Part shown: positions 44,068-53,425 of the stretch, piece after piece
Position numbering within the stretch: the stretch's first letter is position 1
How the letters are laid out: each line of letters starts with the position of its first letter
NCBI GenBank assembly: GCA_963782495.1
Contig: CAWAJU010000012.1
Coordinates: 124,001-188,000, forward strand
Source of the DNA: DASQBT01 sp963782495
GTDB lineage: Bacteria > Pseudomonadota > Gammaproteobacteria > Burkholderiales > Thiobacillaceae
Direction: 5' to 3'
Length of the DNA stretch: 64,000 bases
The notes under the pieces: model-generated
What the model saw: the letters and a program-made list of their open reading frames with translations, nothing else
Database searches by the model: none
Told to the model about the DNA's origin: nothing
Position numbers and translations under genes: made by a program

Positions 44068-44163
44068 ATTTTTCTCCATTATTTGATGGACACGCCATTT
44101 TCCTGTGCTGTTGTCTCTTGCCGCCCCGCCAACGGGTAAATCTCGGATCGTAATTCTAGCCCA

Positions 44164-46017
44164 TCAGGGCGCAAAACCCGAATCCAGCTGCGGCGGAGCG
44201 AAATAATTTCCCTGTGCCCAATCAACGCCAAACTCTTGCAACATGGCCGCAGTCGCCGCGCTTTCGACAGATTCGGCGATCGTCCTGATACCCTGCTCCC
44301 TGGCCATCGCCACCAGGCTGCGCACCAGACCACGTGCCTTCGCGTCGCTCAGCATTTCCCGTATCAGCCAGCCTTCGATCTTGATGAAATGCACCGGCAG
44401 CTTGGCCAGATAGAGCAGGGAAGAATAGCCACTGCCAAAATCGTCCAGTGCCAGCCGGAAGCCAAAATCGAGCAGCGGTTGCAGCTCGCGTGCGATCTCG
44501 TCCAGATCATGAATGTATTGACGCTCAGTGATTTCAAATACGACCGGCTTGACCGGGGCAAGCGAGACAGCGCAACTCTCGCAATAGTGCACGGCATGAG
44601 CCAACATCTCCTCGACCAGATTGCGGCGCGCCAGAAACTGCGGCGAAAGGTTCACGAAATGGGCAAAACCGGGATCCTGTGCACCACTGCCCAAGCGCCG
44701 GGCGCAACGCTGGAATACCTGGCGGCTCACCTCCAGGTCGATTTCATGCATCAGATGCAGGCGTTCGGCTGCCTCCACGAATTCCCCTGCGGCAAGCATT
44801 CGTCCATCCGGGGTATCCACCCGGGCCAGGGCTTCATCCGCGACTGGACGGAAACCATCCTGCAGGTCCACGATGACCTGGTAGGCAACCCTCACCCGAT
44901 TCTCCCGCGCCGCTTCCTTTAACACACTGGCCATGCGCAGCGTGCTCTTGATATTGGTGCCGGACAGCACCCGGTCTCGGCCGGTGCGCTTTGCCTCGTA
45001 CAGGCAGCTGTCAACCTCGCGCAGGATGCTGTTGAGTTCCTCCATTTCGCCAGGCAAGGCCACTCCCGCGCTCAAGGTCATGTTCAGGGGGCCTGCCCGG
45101 GTTGGAAGGGTGGTGCCTTTCAACTTCTCTCGCAGGCGGTCGACAATCCGCACACCTTCGCCTGGTGCGTCGGTACGCAGGAAGAACAGGAACTCCTCAC
45201 CGCCCCAGCGCGCTACCCAGTCCTCTTCGCGAAGCAGGGACTGGAAGAATCCGGCAACACCAACCAGCACTTCGTCTCCGACTTCATGACCATAGCGGTC
45301 GTTAATCAGTTTGAAATGGTCCAGGTCGCACAATGCCAGAGTGAAACCGTGTTGACGACGTCGGGCCTGCGCGAGCTCATTGCGCAGGCGCTGCTCAGCA
45401 GCACGGCGATTGGGCAGGCCCGTCATCTGATCGGTCAAGGCCTGCTGTTCCAGGATCAAGCGTTGTTGCGTGTGCATGAGGAGTTGGCCCAACCATGCTG
45501 CCACCAGTTCCAGGAAGGCAATGTTCTCCTCGCTGCGTTCCTGATCAAGCTGCACCCGGCCAGCGAAGGCCAAGACCCCCCAAATACGATCGCCCACCCA
45601 GATCGGCGTCCCGACATAGACCTGCATGTTCATCAGGTTCGCTACCGGCATGGAAAGTGTCTGCGGGTTGGTGGTCAGATCGTTTATCAGTTGTGATTGG
45701 CGCAATTCATAAACAAGCTGGCAGGGCGTATTTCGCAGCAAAATTTCCGTCCCGGGCCCAAAACGGCCATCCGGGTCATGAGCGTACTGAACCCGATACT
45801 GGTTGCCTATGACTTCACCCACCAGGGCCAGGTCCATCCCCAGAACCCGGCAGGATTCGGCCAGGATAGCCTGAATGCGCTCTCCATCCTCCAGGTGTCG
45901 CTGGGTCGCGAGTTGCCAGATGGAGTAGAGGCGTTCAGAACGCATGGGCACGACAATCCCCTTTCCGGCCTCACAGCCGTCTGCGAAATGTTGCCCTGAT
46001 TCGAGCTTCGCGTTCAT
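44164..46017 (-). CDS. GAF-GGDEF-EAL cyclic-di-GMP enzyme
   Basis: This 617-aa soluble protein has a GAF sensor (about residues 40-180), a GGDEF domain with the intact site WGGEEF (near residue 270), and an EAL domain from about 365. EAL residues are mostly kept: EALARVDTPDG, VNLSPQFL, EITERQY and LDDFGSGYSSL. KIEGWLI replaces the usual KID, and AESVESAA stands where AEGVE is common. It may therefore make c-di-GMP, degrade it, or do both; this cannot be settled by eye. No membrane segment is seen. It lies between der/galT and hfq. Confidence 0.88.
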   Translation of the reverse strand: MNAKLESGQHFADGCEAGKGIVVPMRSERLYSIWQLATQRHLEDGERIQAILAESCRVLGMDLALVGEVIGNQYRVQYAHDPDGRFGPGTEILLRNTPCQLVYELRQSQLINDLTTNPQTLSMPVANLMNMQVYVGTPIWVGDRIWGVLAFAGRVQLDQERSEENIAFLELVAAWLGQLLMHTQQRLILEQQALTDQMTGLPNRRAAEQRLRNELAQARRRQHGFTLALCDLDHFKLINDRYGHEVGDEVLVGVAGFFQSLLREEDWVARWGGEEFLFFLRTDAPGEGVRIVDRLREKLKGTTLPTRAGPLNMTLSAGVALPGEMEELNSILREVDSCLYEAKRTGRDRVLSGTNIKSTLRMASVLKEAARENRVRVAYQVIVDLQDGFRPVADEALARVDTPDGRMLAAGEFVEAAERLHLMHEIDLEVSRQVFQRCARRLGSGAQDPGFAHFVNLSPQFLARRNLVEEMLAHAVHYCESCAVSLAPVKPVVFEITERQYIHDLDEIARELQPLLDFGFRLALDDFGSGYSSLLYLAKLPVHFIKIEGWLIREMLSDAKARGLVRSLVAMAREQGIRTIAESVESAATAAMLQEFGVDWAQGNYFAPPQLDSGFAP

Positions 46018-46121
46018 GGTCGCGGATTACGAAAGCGCCTGGCCACCCGGGAATTCCAATGATAGCCCGCATTGAGGGCGCGATGGCAGGAAATCAACGC
46101 CTCGCGGCACGCCAGCAAGTC

Positions 46122-47207
46122 TTAGGCTTCCAGAACCACGTCGCGCAGTCTCTTTGCCGCCATCTCCGGGCTGATGGTATTCACAAAGAGTCCGGAGCCC
46201 AGTTCAAAACCGGTAGGAATTGAGGTGCGCGGGCAGATTTCCAGATGCCAATGGTAGCTGGCGCCATGCTCGGCCCGATGACTGTCGTGAGGAATGGAAT
46301 GCAGGAAGAAGTTGTACTGCGCCCCACCAATCACGGCGTCCAGCCGTGCCATCGTGCGCCGCATGACACGGGCCAAATCCGCCATCCAGTCATCCGGCGT
46401 GTTGAGAAAATCCGCCTCGTGATGCAGCGGCAGGATATGGACTTCCCATTCGAACCGGCTGGCAAAGGGCTTGATCGCGATGAAGTGGCTGCCACGCTCC
46501 ACTACGTATTGGCCGACATCGATCTTGCGCCGGATCTCTCCGGAATTGCGGTCATAAATCGTCGCCTCGAAGGTCAGCGCCTCATCGATCAATCCGCAGA
46601 ATATGCAGCGATGATGCTTGCGGAAATGTTCCGCGCTGTTGCGCACCTCGGCCTGAACATTCTCCGGCACCACCGGCATGGCGATGATCTGGCTGTGGGT
46701 ATGGGGAATCGACGCGCCGGCCGCCGGGCCGAAGTTCTTGAACACCAATACATATTGCAGGCGCGGATCGGACTCGAAAAGTTGCGCCATGCGCTTGCGA
46801 AACACCAGGAACATCCTGGCCAGATGAGGCTCGCTCATTTCCTGTATGGCAATGCCGTGGTGGGGATGATCGACAAACACCTCGTGCCGGCCGTAGCCGT
46901 CGATGGTCTGTTGCAGGCCAAAGGTGAAATTGGCGTTCTCCCGGTCATCGCCCAGCACCGGGTACAGATTGGATACCAGCCGGATGTCCCAGTCCTGTCC
47001 GTCTTCCGACGGCACGCGCAACAATTCGGGCGGCGTCTTGTCCTCATTACCGCGGCAGAACGGGCAGCTTTCGACATGGTGGCGCGTGTCGCGCGGCGCC
47101 AGGTCTTCCGCCTTCTTCGGCCGCATGGAGCGCGCCGTGGCGACCAGCACCGACTCGGCCGGCACGATGGGGTTGATGCGGATTTCGCGGATCTCTCGAT
47201 CGGTCAT
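46122..47207 (-). CDS. galT: galactose-1-phosphate uridylyltransferase family protein
   Basis: This 361-aa protein of the HIT superfamily matches the GalT branch: CPFCRGNEDKTPPE near residue 50 (zinc Cys pair), KNFGPAAGASIPHTHSQIIA with the active HxHxQ, HHRCIFCGLIDE and YHWHLEICPR near the end. GalT transfers UMP between glucose- and galactose-1-phosphate; some members are ADP-glucose phosphorylases. No other gal gene is nearby, so the substrate is uncertain. Start ATG 47205-47207 is used, with GGAGA eight bases before it; the upstream extension is rejected. Confidence 0.82.
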   Translation of the reverse strand: MTDREIREIRINPIVPAESVLVATARSMRPKKAEDLAPRDTRHHVESCPFCRGNEDKTPPELLRVPSEDGQDWDIRLVSNLYPVLGDDRENANFTFGLQQTIDGYGRHEVFVDHPHHGIAIQEMSEPHLARMFLVFRKRMAQLFESDPRLQYVLVFKNFGPAAGASIPHTHSQIIAMPVVPENVQAEVRNSAEHFRKHHRCIFCGLIDEALTFEATIYDRNSGEIRRKIDVGQYVVERGSHFIAIKPFASRFEWEVHILPLHHEADFLNTPDDWMADLARVMRRTMARLDAVIGGAQYNFFLHSIPHDSHRAEHGASYHWHLEICPRTSIPTGFELGSGLFVNTISPEMAAKRLRDVVLEA

Positions 47208-47412
47208 AAAGCAGTTCTCCTGGGATGGGAGGATAAAGCGTCTGTGCCCTGGACCGGGCCGAAAGTTTTTTATGCGGTGTGTGCTGGGGTTTATCGGCCT
47301 GCCGGAGGCCGGGGGTTGCCCCCGGCCAGACACCGTTTGAATTGCGGCCGTGCTTCAAATGCTTGAGGCGCGTGCTTTTGCAACAATTTGTCGCCTGCGG
47401 CGGTTTCCCCTA

Positions 47413-47453
47413 ACTGGCTTGCTTCGTCGGCTTCGCCTCCTCGCAAGGACGGC
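47413..47453. repeat. REP-like palindrome
   Basis: AACTGGCTTGCTTCGTCGGC, then TTCGCCTCCTCGCAAGGACGG, matches the family at 37991-38024 with several changes (GCAAGGAC for GCAATGAC). It lies in the 280-base gap between galT and der, which shows no gene. Confidence 0.5.
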
Positions 47454-47489
47454 TTGCCAACCATCGCTCCGTGCCGCAGCGCGGCAGTA

Positions 47490-48893
47490 TCAACTCCCGT
47501 ACGACCGGCGCCTAAACCGCTTCTCTCTCCGCGCGCGGTTCTGTTCGCGCTCGGTCAGCACCTTGGGTTTGTTGCGAGCTTCGAACGGATTCGCACTGTC
47601 GCGAAACTCGATGCGCAAGGGCGTGCCTTCCAGGTGAAAGACTTTGCGGAAGGTGTTTTCCAGGTAGCGCCGGTAGTCGTCGTGCACGTTGCCCACCGCA
47701 TTGCCATGGATCACGACGATGGGCGGGTTGCTGCCGCCCTGGTGGGCAAACTTGAGCTTGGGCCGGAACAGCCCTGACTTGGGCGGCGCGTGCTGGGCGG
47801 TGGCGGCCAGCAGCGTGCGGGTGAGCTTGGGTGTAGGCAGCTTGGCAAAGGCGGCTTCATAGGCACCCATCACGTCCTTCAACACGCCACCCAGACCCTG
47901 CGCCTTCAATGCCGAGATGTAGTGGAAACGCGCGAAATTGAGGAATTGCAGCTTGCGCTCAATCTCGCGCTTGATCGTATCGCGCCGATAGTCATCCAGG
48001 CCGTCCCATTTGTTTACCGCTACCACCAGGGCCCGGCCGGCTTCCAGGATGTAGCCGGCCATGTGCGCGTCCTGTTCGGAAATCTCGCTTTGCGCATCGA
48101 GCACCAGCACCACCACATTGGCGTCCTCGATGGCCTGCAGGGTCTTGATCACGGAGAACTTCTCCACGGCCTCGAATACCTTGCCGCGACGTCGCACTCC
48201 TGCAGTATCGATCAGGGTGTAAGACCGGCCGTCGCGCTCGAAATCGACGTAAATGGAATCGCGCGTGGTGCCGGGCTGGTCGAAGGCAATGACGCGTTCT
48301 TCACCGACCAGGGCGTTGACCAGGGTCGATTTGCCGACGTTGGGCCGGCCGATGATCGCGATGCGCGGCCGCTCGGATTCCTCGACCGCTTCCGGCTCCG
48401 AAGCAAAGGCGGCCAGGGCCAGGTCCACCAGCTCCCGCACGCCCTCGCCGTGGGCGCTGGAGATGGCCAGCGGCTCACCCAGTCCGAGTTCATGGAATTC
48501 GGCGGTGACGACATCCGGGTTCATGCCTTCGGCCTTGTTCACCACCAGATGCACTGCGCAGCTGGCCTGGCGCAGCTTCTGCGCAATCACCTTGTCCTGC
48601 GGCGTCATGCCCTGGCGGCCGTCGACCAGGAACACGATCGCATCCGCTTCATCGATTGCCTGCAGCGTCTGGCGCGCCATCTCATGAAAAATGCCGTCCT
48701 TGGCCACCACCTCCAGGCCGCCGGTATCGACCACCAGATAAGGCTTTTCCCCCATGCGCCCACGTCCGTAGTGACGGTCGCGGGTGAGCCCCGGCATGTC
48801 ATGCACCAGCGCATCCCGGGTCCGGGTCAGGCGGTTGAAAAGCGTGGACTTGCCGACATTGGGGCGTCCGACAAGTACCAGAGTGGGGAGCAT
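47490..48893 (-). CDS. der: ribosome assembly GTPase Der (EngA)
   Basis: Der (467 aa) has two GTPase domains in tandem and acts in late 50S assembly. The first has LVGRPNVGKSTLFNRLTRTR and VDTGGLE; the second has IIGRPNVGKSTLVNALVGEE, LIDTAGVRRRGK and VNKWDGL. A C-terminal KH-like domain and a basic tail (RARREKRFRRRSYGS) follow. It is downstream of bamB in the conserved hisS-yfgM-bamB-der order, with about 110 bases between them. Confidence 0.97.
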   Translation of the reverse strand: MLPTLVLVGRPNVGKSTLFNRLTRTRDALVHDMPGLTRDRHYGRGRMGEKPYLVVDTGGLEVVAKDGIFHEMARQTLQAIDEADAIVFLVDGRQGMTPQDKVIAQKLRQASCAVHLVVNKAEGMNPDVVTAEFHELGLGEPLAISSAHGEGVRELVDLALAAFASEPEAVEESERPRIAIIGRPNVGKSTLVNALVGEERVIAFDQPGTTRDSIYVDFERDGRSYTLIDTAGVRRRGKVFEAVEKFSVIKTLQAIEDANVVVLVLDAQSEISEQDAHMAGYILEAGRALVVAVNKWDGLDDYRRDTIKREIERKLQFLNFARFHYISALKAQGLGGVLKDVMGAYEAAFAKLPTPKLTRTLLAATAQHAPPKSGLFRPKLKFAHQGGSNPPIVVIHGNAVGNVHDDYRRYLENTFRKVFHLEGTPLRIEFRDSANPFEARNKPKVLTEREQNRARREKRFRRRSYGS

Positions 48894-49002
48894 GAATTAG
48901 GACCGGACTTTCTTACACAGAGCACCAAGAGGGCTCAAAGATTTGATTCGCTTTTCCTGCAAGGCCACTGCGGTCTCGGTGTGAATCCATCATTTCAGGT
49001 GT

Positions 49003-50172
49003 TCAGTTCAACTTGAACGCCGTCACCGTACCCTTGACCCCTTGCACGACGATGCCCGGGCCGATGTCGACCGGGGCGTAGCGGATCGCGCCGCCGTCGG
49101 CCTTGGTGCGGGCGACGAAGCTGCCATCGTCCGCGGAAAGCACATGCACATAACCCTCAAAGTCCCCCACCACGACGACCTTGCCCAATGCCAGCGGCGC
49201 GCTGACATTGCGGTTGGCCAGCTTGTCCTGGCGCCACACCGCGCGGCCGCTGTCCTTGTCATAAGCAGTCACGCCGCCCTTGTCGTCGGTCACATAGACA
49301 TTCTGTTCATCGATCGCCAGCCCGGCGTCGCTGGAGGTTTCCTTGCTCCAGATCCCGTTACCGCTGGCCCGGTCGAAGCAGGCTACACGACCCTGATAGG
49401 CGACGGCGCATATGCGTCTTTCGTCGAGCACAGGCGCGCCAGGCACATCCGTGACCCGCTCGAGTTCGGTCGCGCCATGCGGCGTCGCCACGTTGGCCTC
49501 CCACAGTTGGGCGCCGTTCCTGGTATCAAGCGCGACCAGCTTGCCGCCGGTAAATCCCGCGTAGACCACATTGTCCTTGAGTGCCAGTCCCTCGGGAACC
49601 TGCAATCTCAGGAGCGGCAGCTGACGGGTAAAGAACCACTTGCGGCTGCCATCGGCCGCGGCCAAACCATAGATCTTGCCGTCGCCGGTTCGCACCACCA
49701 CAATCTCGCCTGCCACCACCGGCACGCCCGCGACGGCGCTGGATAGATGCACTTCCCAACGTTGCTTGCCGCTCATGCTGTCGAGCGCAATCAGTTCACC
49801 CTTGTAGCCGCCCACCAGCACCAGGCCTTCGCCCACGCCGACACCTGCGGAGAGGGCTATGCCCAGATCCGCCTTCCAGTTTTCCTGGCCGTTCTGCATG
49901 TTGAAGCGCCGCACCTTTCCATCACCGCCGGCAGCAAACACCCCGTCCCCATTCAGCGAAGGGATCAGGACGCCCCTGCCCATGTCGCCAACTGACGCCT
50001 GCCACGCGGAAGTGAGCGTCATGCTGGCCTTGATCTCGGTCAATGCAGCGGGCTGGGCCACCGGCTTCGAACCGACGCCGAACCATCCCCCGACGGTATC
50101 CATGGTGTTGCTCACGGTGCTGCATCCTGCCAGAGCCAAGGCAGCCAGCGCGGCCCATAACCATGCCCTCAT
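49003..50172 (-). CDS. bamB: outer membrane assembly lipoprotein BamB
   Basis: BamB (389 aa) is the eight-bladed beta-propeller lipoprotein of the BAM complex; bamA is at 6.5-8.9 kb. The lipobox LALAGCSTV is at residues 13-21. The PQQ-type repeats are visible as NGQENWKADLG, SGKQRWEVHLS, DGSRKWFFTRQ, NGAQLWEANVA and SGRAVWRQDKL. The end ...GTVTAFKLN is normal. Its start overlaps the yfgM stop by four bases. Confidence 0.95.
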   Translation of the reverse strand: MRAWLWAALAALALAGCSTVSNTMDTVGGWFGVGSKPVAQPAALTEIKASMTLTSAWQASVGDMGRGVLIPSLNGDGVFAAGGDGKVRRFNMQNGQENWKADLGIALSAGVGVGEGLVLVGGYKGELIALDSMSGKQRWEVHLSSAVAGVPVVAGEIVVVRTGDGKIYGLAAADGSRKWFFTRQLPLLRLQVPEGLALKDNVVYAGFTGGKLVALDTRNGAQLWEANVATPHGATELERVTDVPGAPVLDERRICAVAYQGRVACFDRASGNGIWSKETSSDAGLAIDEQNVYVTDDKGGVTAYDKDSGRAVWRQDKLANRNVSAPLALGKVVVVGDFEGYVHVLSADDGSFVARTKADGGAIRYAPVDIGPGIVVQGVKGTVTAFKLN

Positions 50173-50807
50173 TTGGCAGGCCCTCCCAGGGCGTCGAGCT
50201 TGAACCCCACCAACTGGCGCAGCGGATTCTTGTCATCCAGAGCCTTGTAGGCAGCATCGTAGGCAGCCTTGGCATCCTGGTTCTTGCCCTGGGCCATCAA
50301 CACATCGCCTTTCAGATCGTTGAAGCGGGGCGCGAACGCGTCGCTGTGCGCCGCATTCAACTGACCCAATGCCGCGTCATATTCCTTGGCATCGAGCATC
50401 AGGGCCGCCAGTCTCAGCCGGGCCACATCCTTGAGTCCCGGATCACGTGTGTGCTCGACCGCCCATTCCAGTTGGGCACGGGCGCTCTTGCTGTCCTGCA
50501 GTTTCAGGTTCACCCCGGCAAGAATCAGCGCCGCACGCGGGGCGTAGCCGGTGCCGGCGTACTTGTCTATGATCATGCCACCTATTTCCCGCGCCGCCTT
50601 GGCATCGTCCGCCTCCGCCACCTGTTCAAGCTTGGCATAAATGGTGGCGGCTTCCACCGCCTGGGTGGCCTGATGATTCTTCCACCACTGCCATCCTGCT
50701 GCGGCCACGAGCACCCCGGCGATGGCGAATGAAACCAGATTTCCCCAGGTGTCCCACCAGGCTTTCAGTTCATCAAGCTTTTCCTGTTCTTCCAAATCGA
50801 AGGCCAT
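50169..50807 (-). CDS. TPR membrane protein YfgM family
   Basis: YfgM (212 aa) is an inner-membrane protein with a periplasmic TPR domain; it contacts SecYEG and periplasmic chaperones. A short cytoplasmic N-terminus (FDLEEQEKLDELKAWWDTWG) is followed by a membrane segment (LVSFAIAGVLVAAAGWQWW). TPR-like helices follow (AREIGGMIIDKYAGTGYAPR and others). It follows hisS by eight bases and is coupled to bamB. Confidence 0.9.
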   Translation of the reverse strand: MAFDLEEQEKLDELKAWWDTWGNLVSFAIAGVLVAAAGWQWWKNHQATQAVEAATIYAKLEQVAEADDAKAAREIGGMIIDKYAGTGYAPRAALILAGVNLKLQDSKSARAQLEWAVEHTRDPGLKDVARLRLAALMLDAKEYDAALGQLNAAHSDAFAPRFNDLKGDVLMAQGKNQDAKAAYDAAYKALDDKNPLRQLVGFKLDALGGPAK

Positions 50808-50815
50808 ACGGGCTC

Positions 50816-52082
50816 CTAGTTCCTTTCTTGTTTAAACAGTTCAGCGATATCCGCCACGCTCATCCGAGCCTGCTCTTTTTCTTCGCGCAGCGCTTTGACG
50901 GTCAGCTGGCCGAGCGTCGCTTCATCATCGCCCACAATCAGGGCGTAGTGCGCGCCGCTGGCGTCGGCCTTCTTCATCTGGGATTTGAAACTTCCGCCGC
51001 CGAGATGGTATACCACCGCCATGCCGGCCCTGCGCAACGCCTCTGCCGCCTGCCAGGCATACGCGCTGGCTGCTTCGCCCGCGTGGACCAGATAGGCGTC
51101 CGGCGTCTGTGCCGGAACCGGGGTTCGCGCCACCTCCATCAGTGCCAGCAGGCGCTCGATGCCCATCGCAAAGCCGCAAGCCGGCGCGGACTTGCCGCCC
51201 AGCTGTTCCACCAGGCCGTCGTAACGTCCGCCCGCGCACACCGTGCCCTGGGCGCCCAGAAGATTGGTCACCCATTCGAACACGGTGCGATTGTAGTAAT
51301 CCAGACCGCGCACCAGGCGGGTATTGATTTCGAATTCGATACCCGCCGCCCGCACCCACTTCTGTACTGCGTCAAAGTGGATCAGCGACGCCTCGTCCAG
51401 GTCATCCATCAATTTGGGCGCGGCTTCCACCAGGCCCTGCATGGCTAGGATTTTTGGTATCCAGAATGCGCAGCGGATTGGTGTGCAGGCGCCGCCGGGC
51501 ATCCTCATCCAGCGCGTCCAGATTGGCCTCGAAGTATCGAATCAGCCGTTCCCGGTGACGCCGCCGGTCTTCCGCGTCGCCCAGGGTGTTGAGCTGAAGC
51601 ACGGGCGCAATGCCCAGGCGCCGCCACAGGTCCTTCCCCATCAGGATGTGCTCCGCGTCAACCTCTGCGCTCTCAAAGCCGAAGGTCTCCACGCCGATCT
51701 GGTGGAACTGCCGGTAGCGCCCCTTCTGCGGACGCTCATGACGGAACATCGGGCCGGCATACCACAGGCGCTTGCCGCCGTCATAGAGCAAATTGTGTTC
51801 GATCACCGCGCGCACGCAGGAAGCAGTGCCTTCCGGTCGCAGGGTGAGCGATTCCCCGTTGAGTTCATCGACGAAGGTGTACATCTCCTTCTCGACAATG
51901 TCGGTCACCTCGCCGATCGCGCGCTTGAACAGTCCGGTCTGTTCCAGTATCGGCATGCGTATTTCGCGGTAGCCGTAGGCCGCCAGCCAGTCGCGCGCGG
52001 TCTGTTCGAAGAACTGCCAGGCTGCGATTTGATCGGGCAGCATGTCGTTCATGCCACGAACGGCTTGCAAGGTCTTGCTCAT
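50816..52082 (-). CDS. hisS: histidyl-tRNA synthetase (one frameshift)
   Basis: HisRS (about 421 aa after correction) charges tRNA-His. The N-terminal part (MSKTLQAVRGMNDMLPDQIA, LRPEGTASCVRAVIEHNLL, RYRQFHQIGVETFG) is in one frame; the C-terminal part (IEFEINTRLVRGLDYYNRTV, GGRYDGLVEQLGGKSAPACG) is in another. The switch is at about 51445-51450, where CCTAGCC replaces an expected CCAGCC: one extra base. HisRS is essential and no second copy is in view. A sequence error is the likely cause, and this is a useful control for the cas frameshifts. Confidence 0.93.
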
Positions 52083-52201
52083 CAGGATCGATCGACCAAA
52101 AATACTTCATGCGCAGGGCAAGGGGGCAAGAGTACAGCGAGCCCCGCGCAAAGCCTGCAAGGCATTCCTCCTGTCCTGTCGTTCTCTTTGTTCAAACTCG
52201 T

Positions 52202-53425
52202 TTACCCGGCGTAATGACTGCGCACATAGTCCTCGACAATTGCCTGAAATTCCACGGCAATGCGCTCGCCCTTCAGGGTCACGGTCTTCTGCCCGTCCAC
52301 GTAGACCGGCGCCACCGGCACCTCGCCGGTTCCCGGCAGGGAAATGCCGATATTTGCGTGCTTGGATTCGCCCGGCCCGTTGACCACGCAGCCCATCACG
52401 GCCACGTTCATGCCTTCCACGCCCGGATATTGGCTACGCCATTTGGGCATTTGCTCACGCAAATAGGCCTGGATGTCCTGTGCCAGTTCCTGGAATACCG
52501 TGGAGGTCGTGCGGCCGCAGCCGGGACAGGCCACCACCATGGGGGTGAAGGCGCGCAAGCCCATGGTCTGCAGGATCTCCTGCGCAACGATAACTTCGCG
52601 AGTCCGGTCGCCGCCCGGTTCGGGGGTGAGGGAAATGCGGATGGTATCGCCTATGCCCTGTTGCAACAGCACGGAAAGTGCGGCGGTCGAAGCCACGATG
52701 CCCTTGGAACCCATACCCGCTTCGGTCAGCCCCAGATGCAGGGGATAGTCGCACTGCGCGGCGAGGTCCTGATACACCGCAATCAGATCCTGCACCCTGC
52801 TCATCTTGCAGGAAAGAATAATGCGATCGCCAGGCAGGCCGAGTTCCTCGGCGCGCTTCGCCGAGTCGAGGGCGGAAGCGACCATGGCGCGCCGCATCAC
52901 CACATCGGCGTCCTCCGGACTGGCGCGTTTGGCATTTTCGTCCATCAGGCGTACCGCGAGTTCCTGATCCAGGCTGCCCCAGTTGACCCCGATGCGCACC
53001 GGTTTGTCGTAGCGGCAGGCGATTTCGATCAGGCTGGCGAACTGTTCGTCGCGCTTCTGCCCGCGCCCGACATTGCCTGGATTAATGCGCAGCTTGGCCA
53101 GCGCCGCGCCGCATTCCGGCACCTGGGCGAGCAGTTTGTGGCCATTGAAATGAAAGTCGCCGATCAGCGGCACCGACACGCCGGCCAGGTCGAGCCTTTC
53201 CCGAATCGCAGGCACCGCCTGGGCGGCCTCGAGATTGTTCACCGTCACGCGCACCAGTTCCGAGCCGGCCTGCGCGAGCTCGGTCACCTGCCTGATCGTG
53301 GCAGCCACGTCGGCGGTATCGGTGTTTGTCATGGACTGCACCACGATGGGCGCGCCGCCCCCCACCGGCACGTGGCCGACTCTGGCCTGCCGCGTGTGGC
53401 GGCGGGTAGGGGTGGGACTGTTCAT
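52202..53425 (-). CDS. ispG: (E)-4-hydroxy-3-methylbut-2-enyl-diphosphate synthase
   Basis: IspG (407 aa) reduces MEcPP to HMBPP with a 4Fe-4S cluster, a late step in the MEP pathway (dxr is at 10-11 kb). The TIM-barrel N-terminal half includes VPVGGGAPIVVQSMTNTDT and RINPGNVG. The cluster Cys are in ACPGCGRTTST and VMGCVVNGPGE. Length is in the normal range for betaproteobacteria. It starts immediately after the rodZ stop; a 119-base gap separates it from hisS. Confidence 0.96.
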   Translation of the reverse strand: MNSPTPTRRHTRQARVGHVPVGGGAPIVVQSMTNTDTADVAATIRQVTELAQAGSELVRVTVNNLEAAQAVPAIRERLDLAGVSVPLIGDFHFNGHKLLAQVPECGAALAKLRINPGNVGRGQKRDEQFASLIEIACRYDKPVRIGVNWGSLDQELAVRLMDENAKRASPEDADVVMRRAMVASALDSAKRAEELGLPGDRIILSCKMSRVQDLIAVYQDLAAQCDYPLHLGLTEAGMGSKGIVASTAALSVLLQQGIGDTIRISLTPEPGGDRTREVIVAQEILQTMGLRAFTPMVVACPGCGRTTSTVFQELAQDIQAYLREQMPKWRSQYPGVEGMNVAVMGCVVNGPGESKHANIGISLPGTGEVPVAPVYVDGQKTVTLKGERIAVEFQAIVEDYVRSHYAG

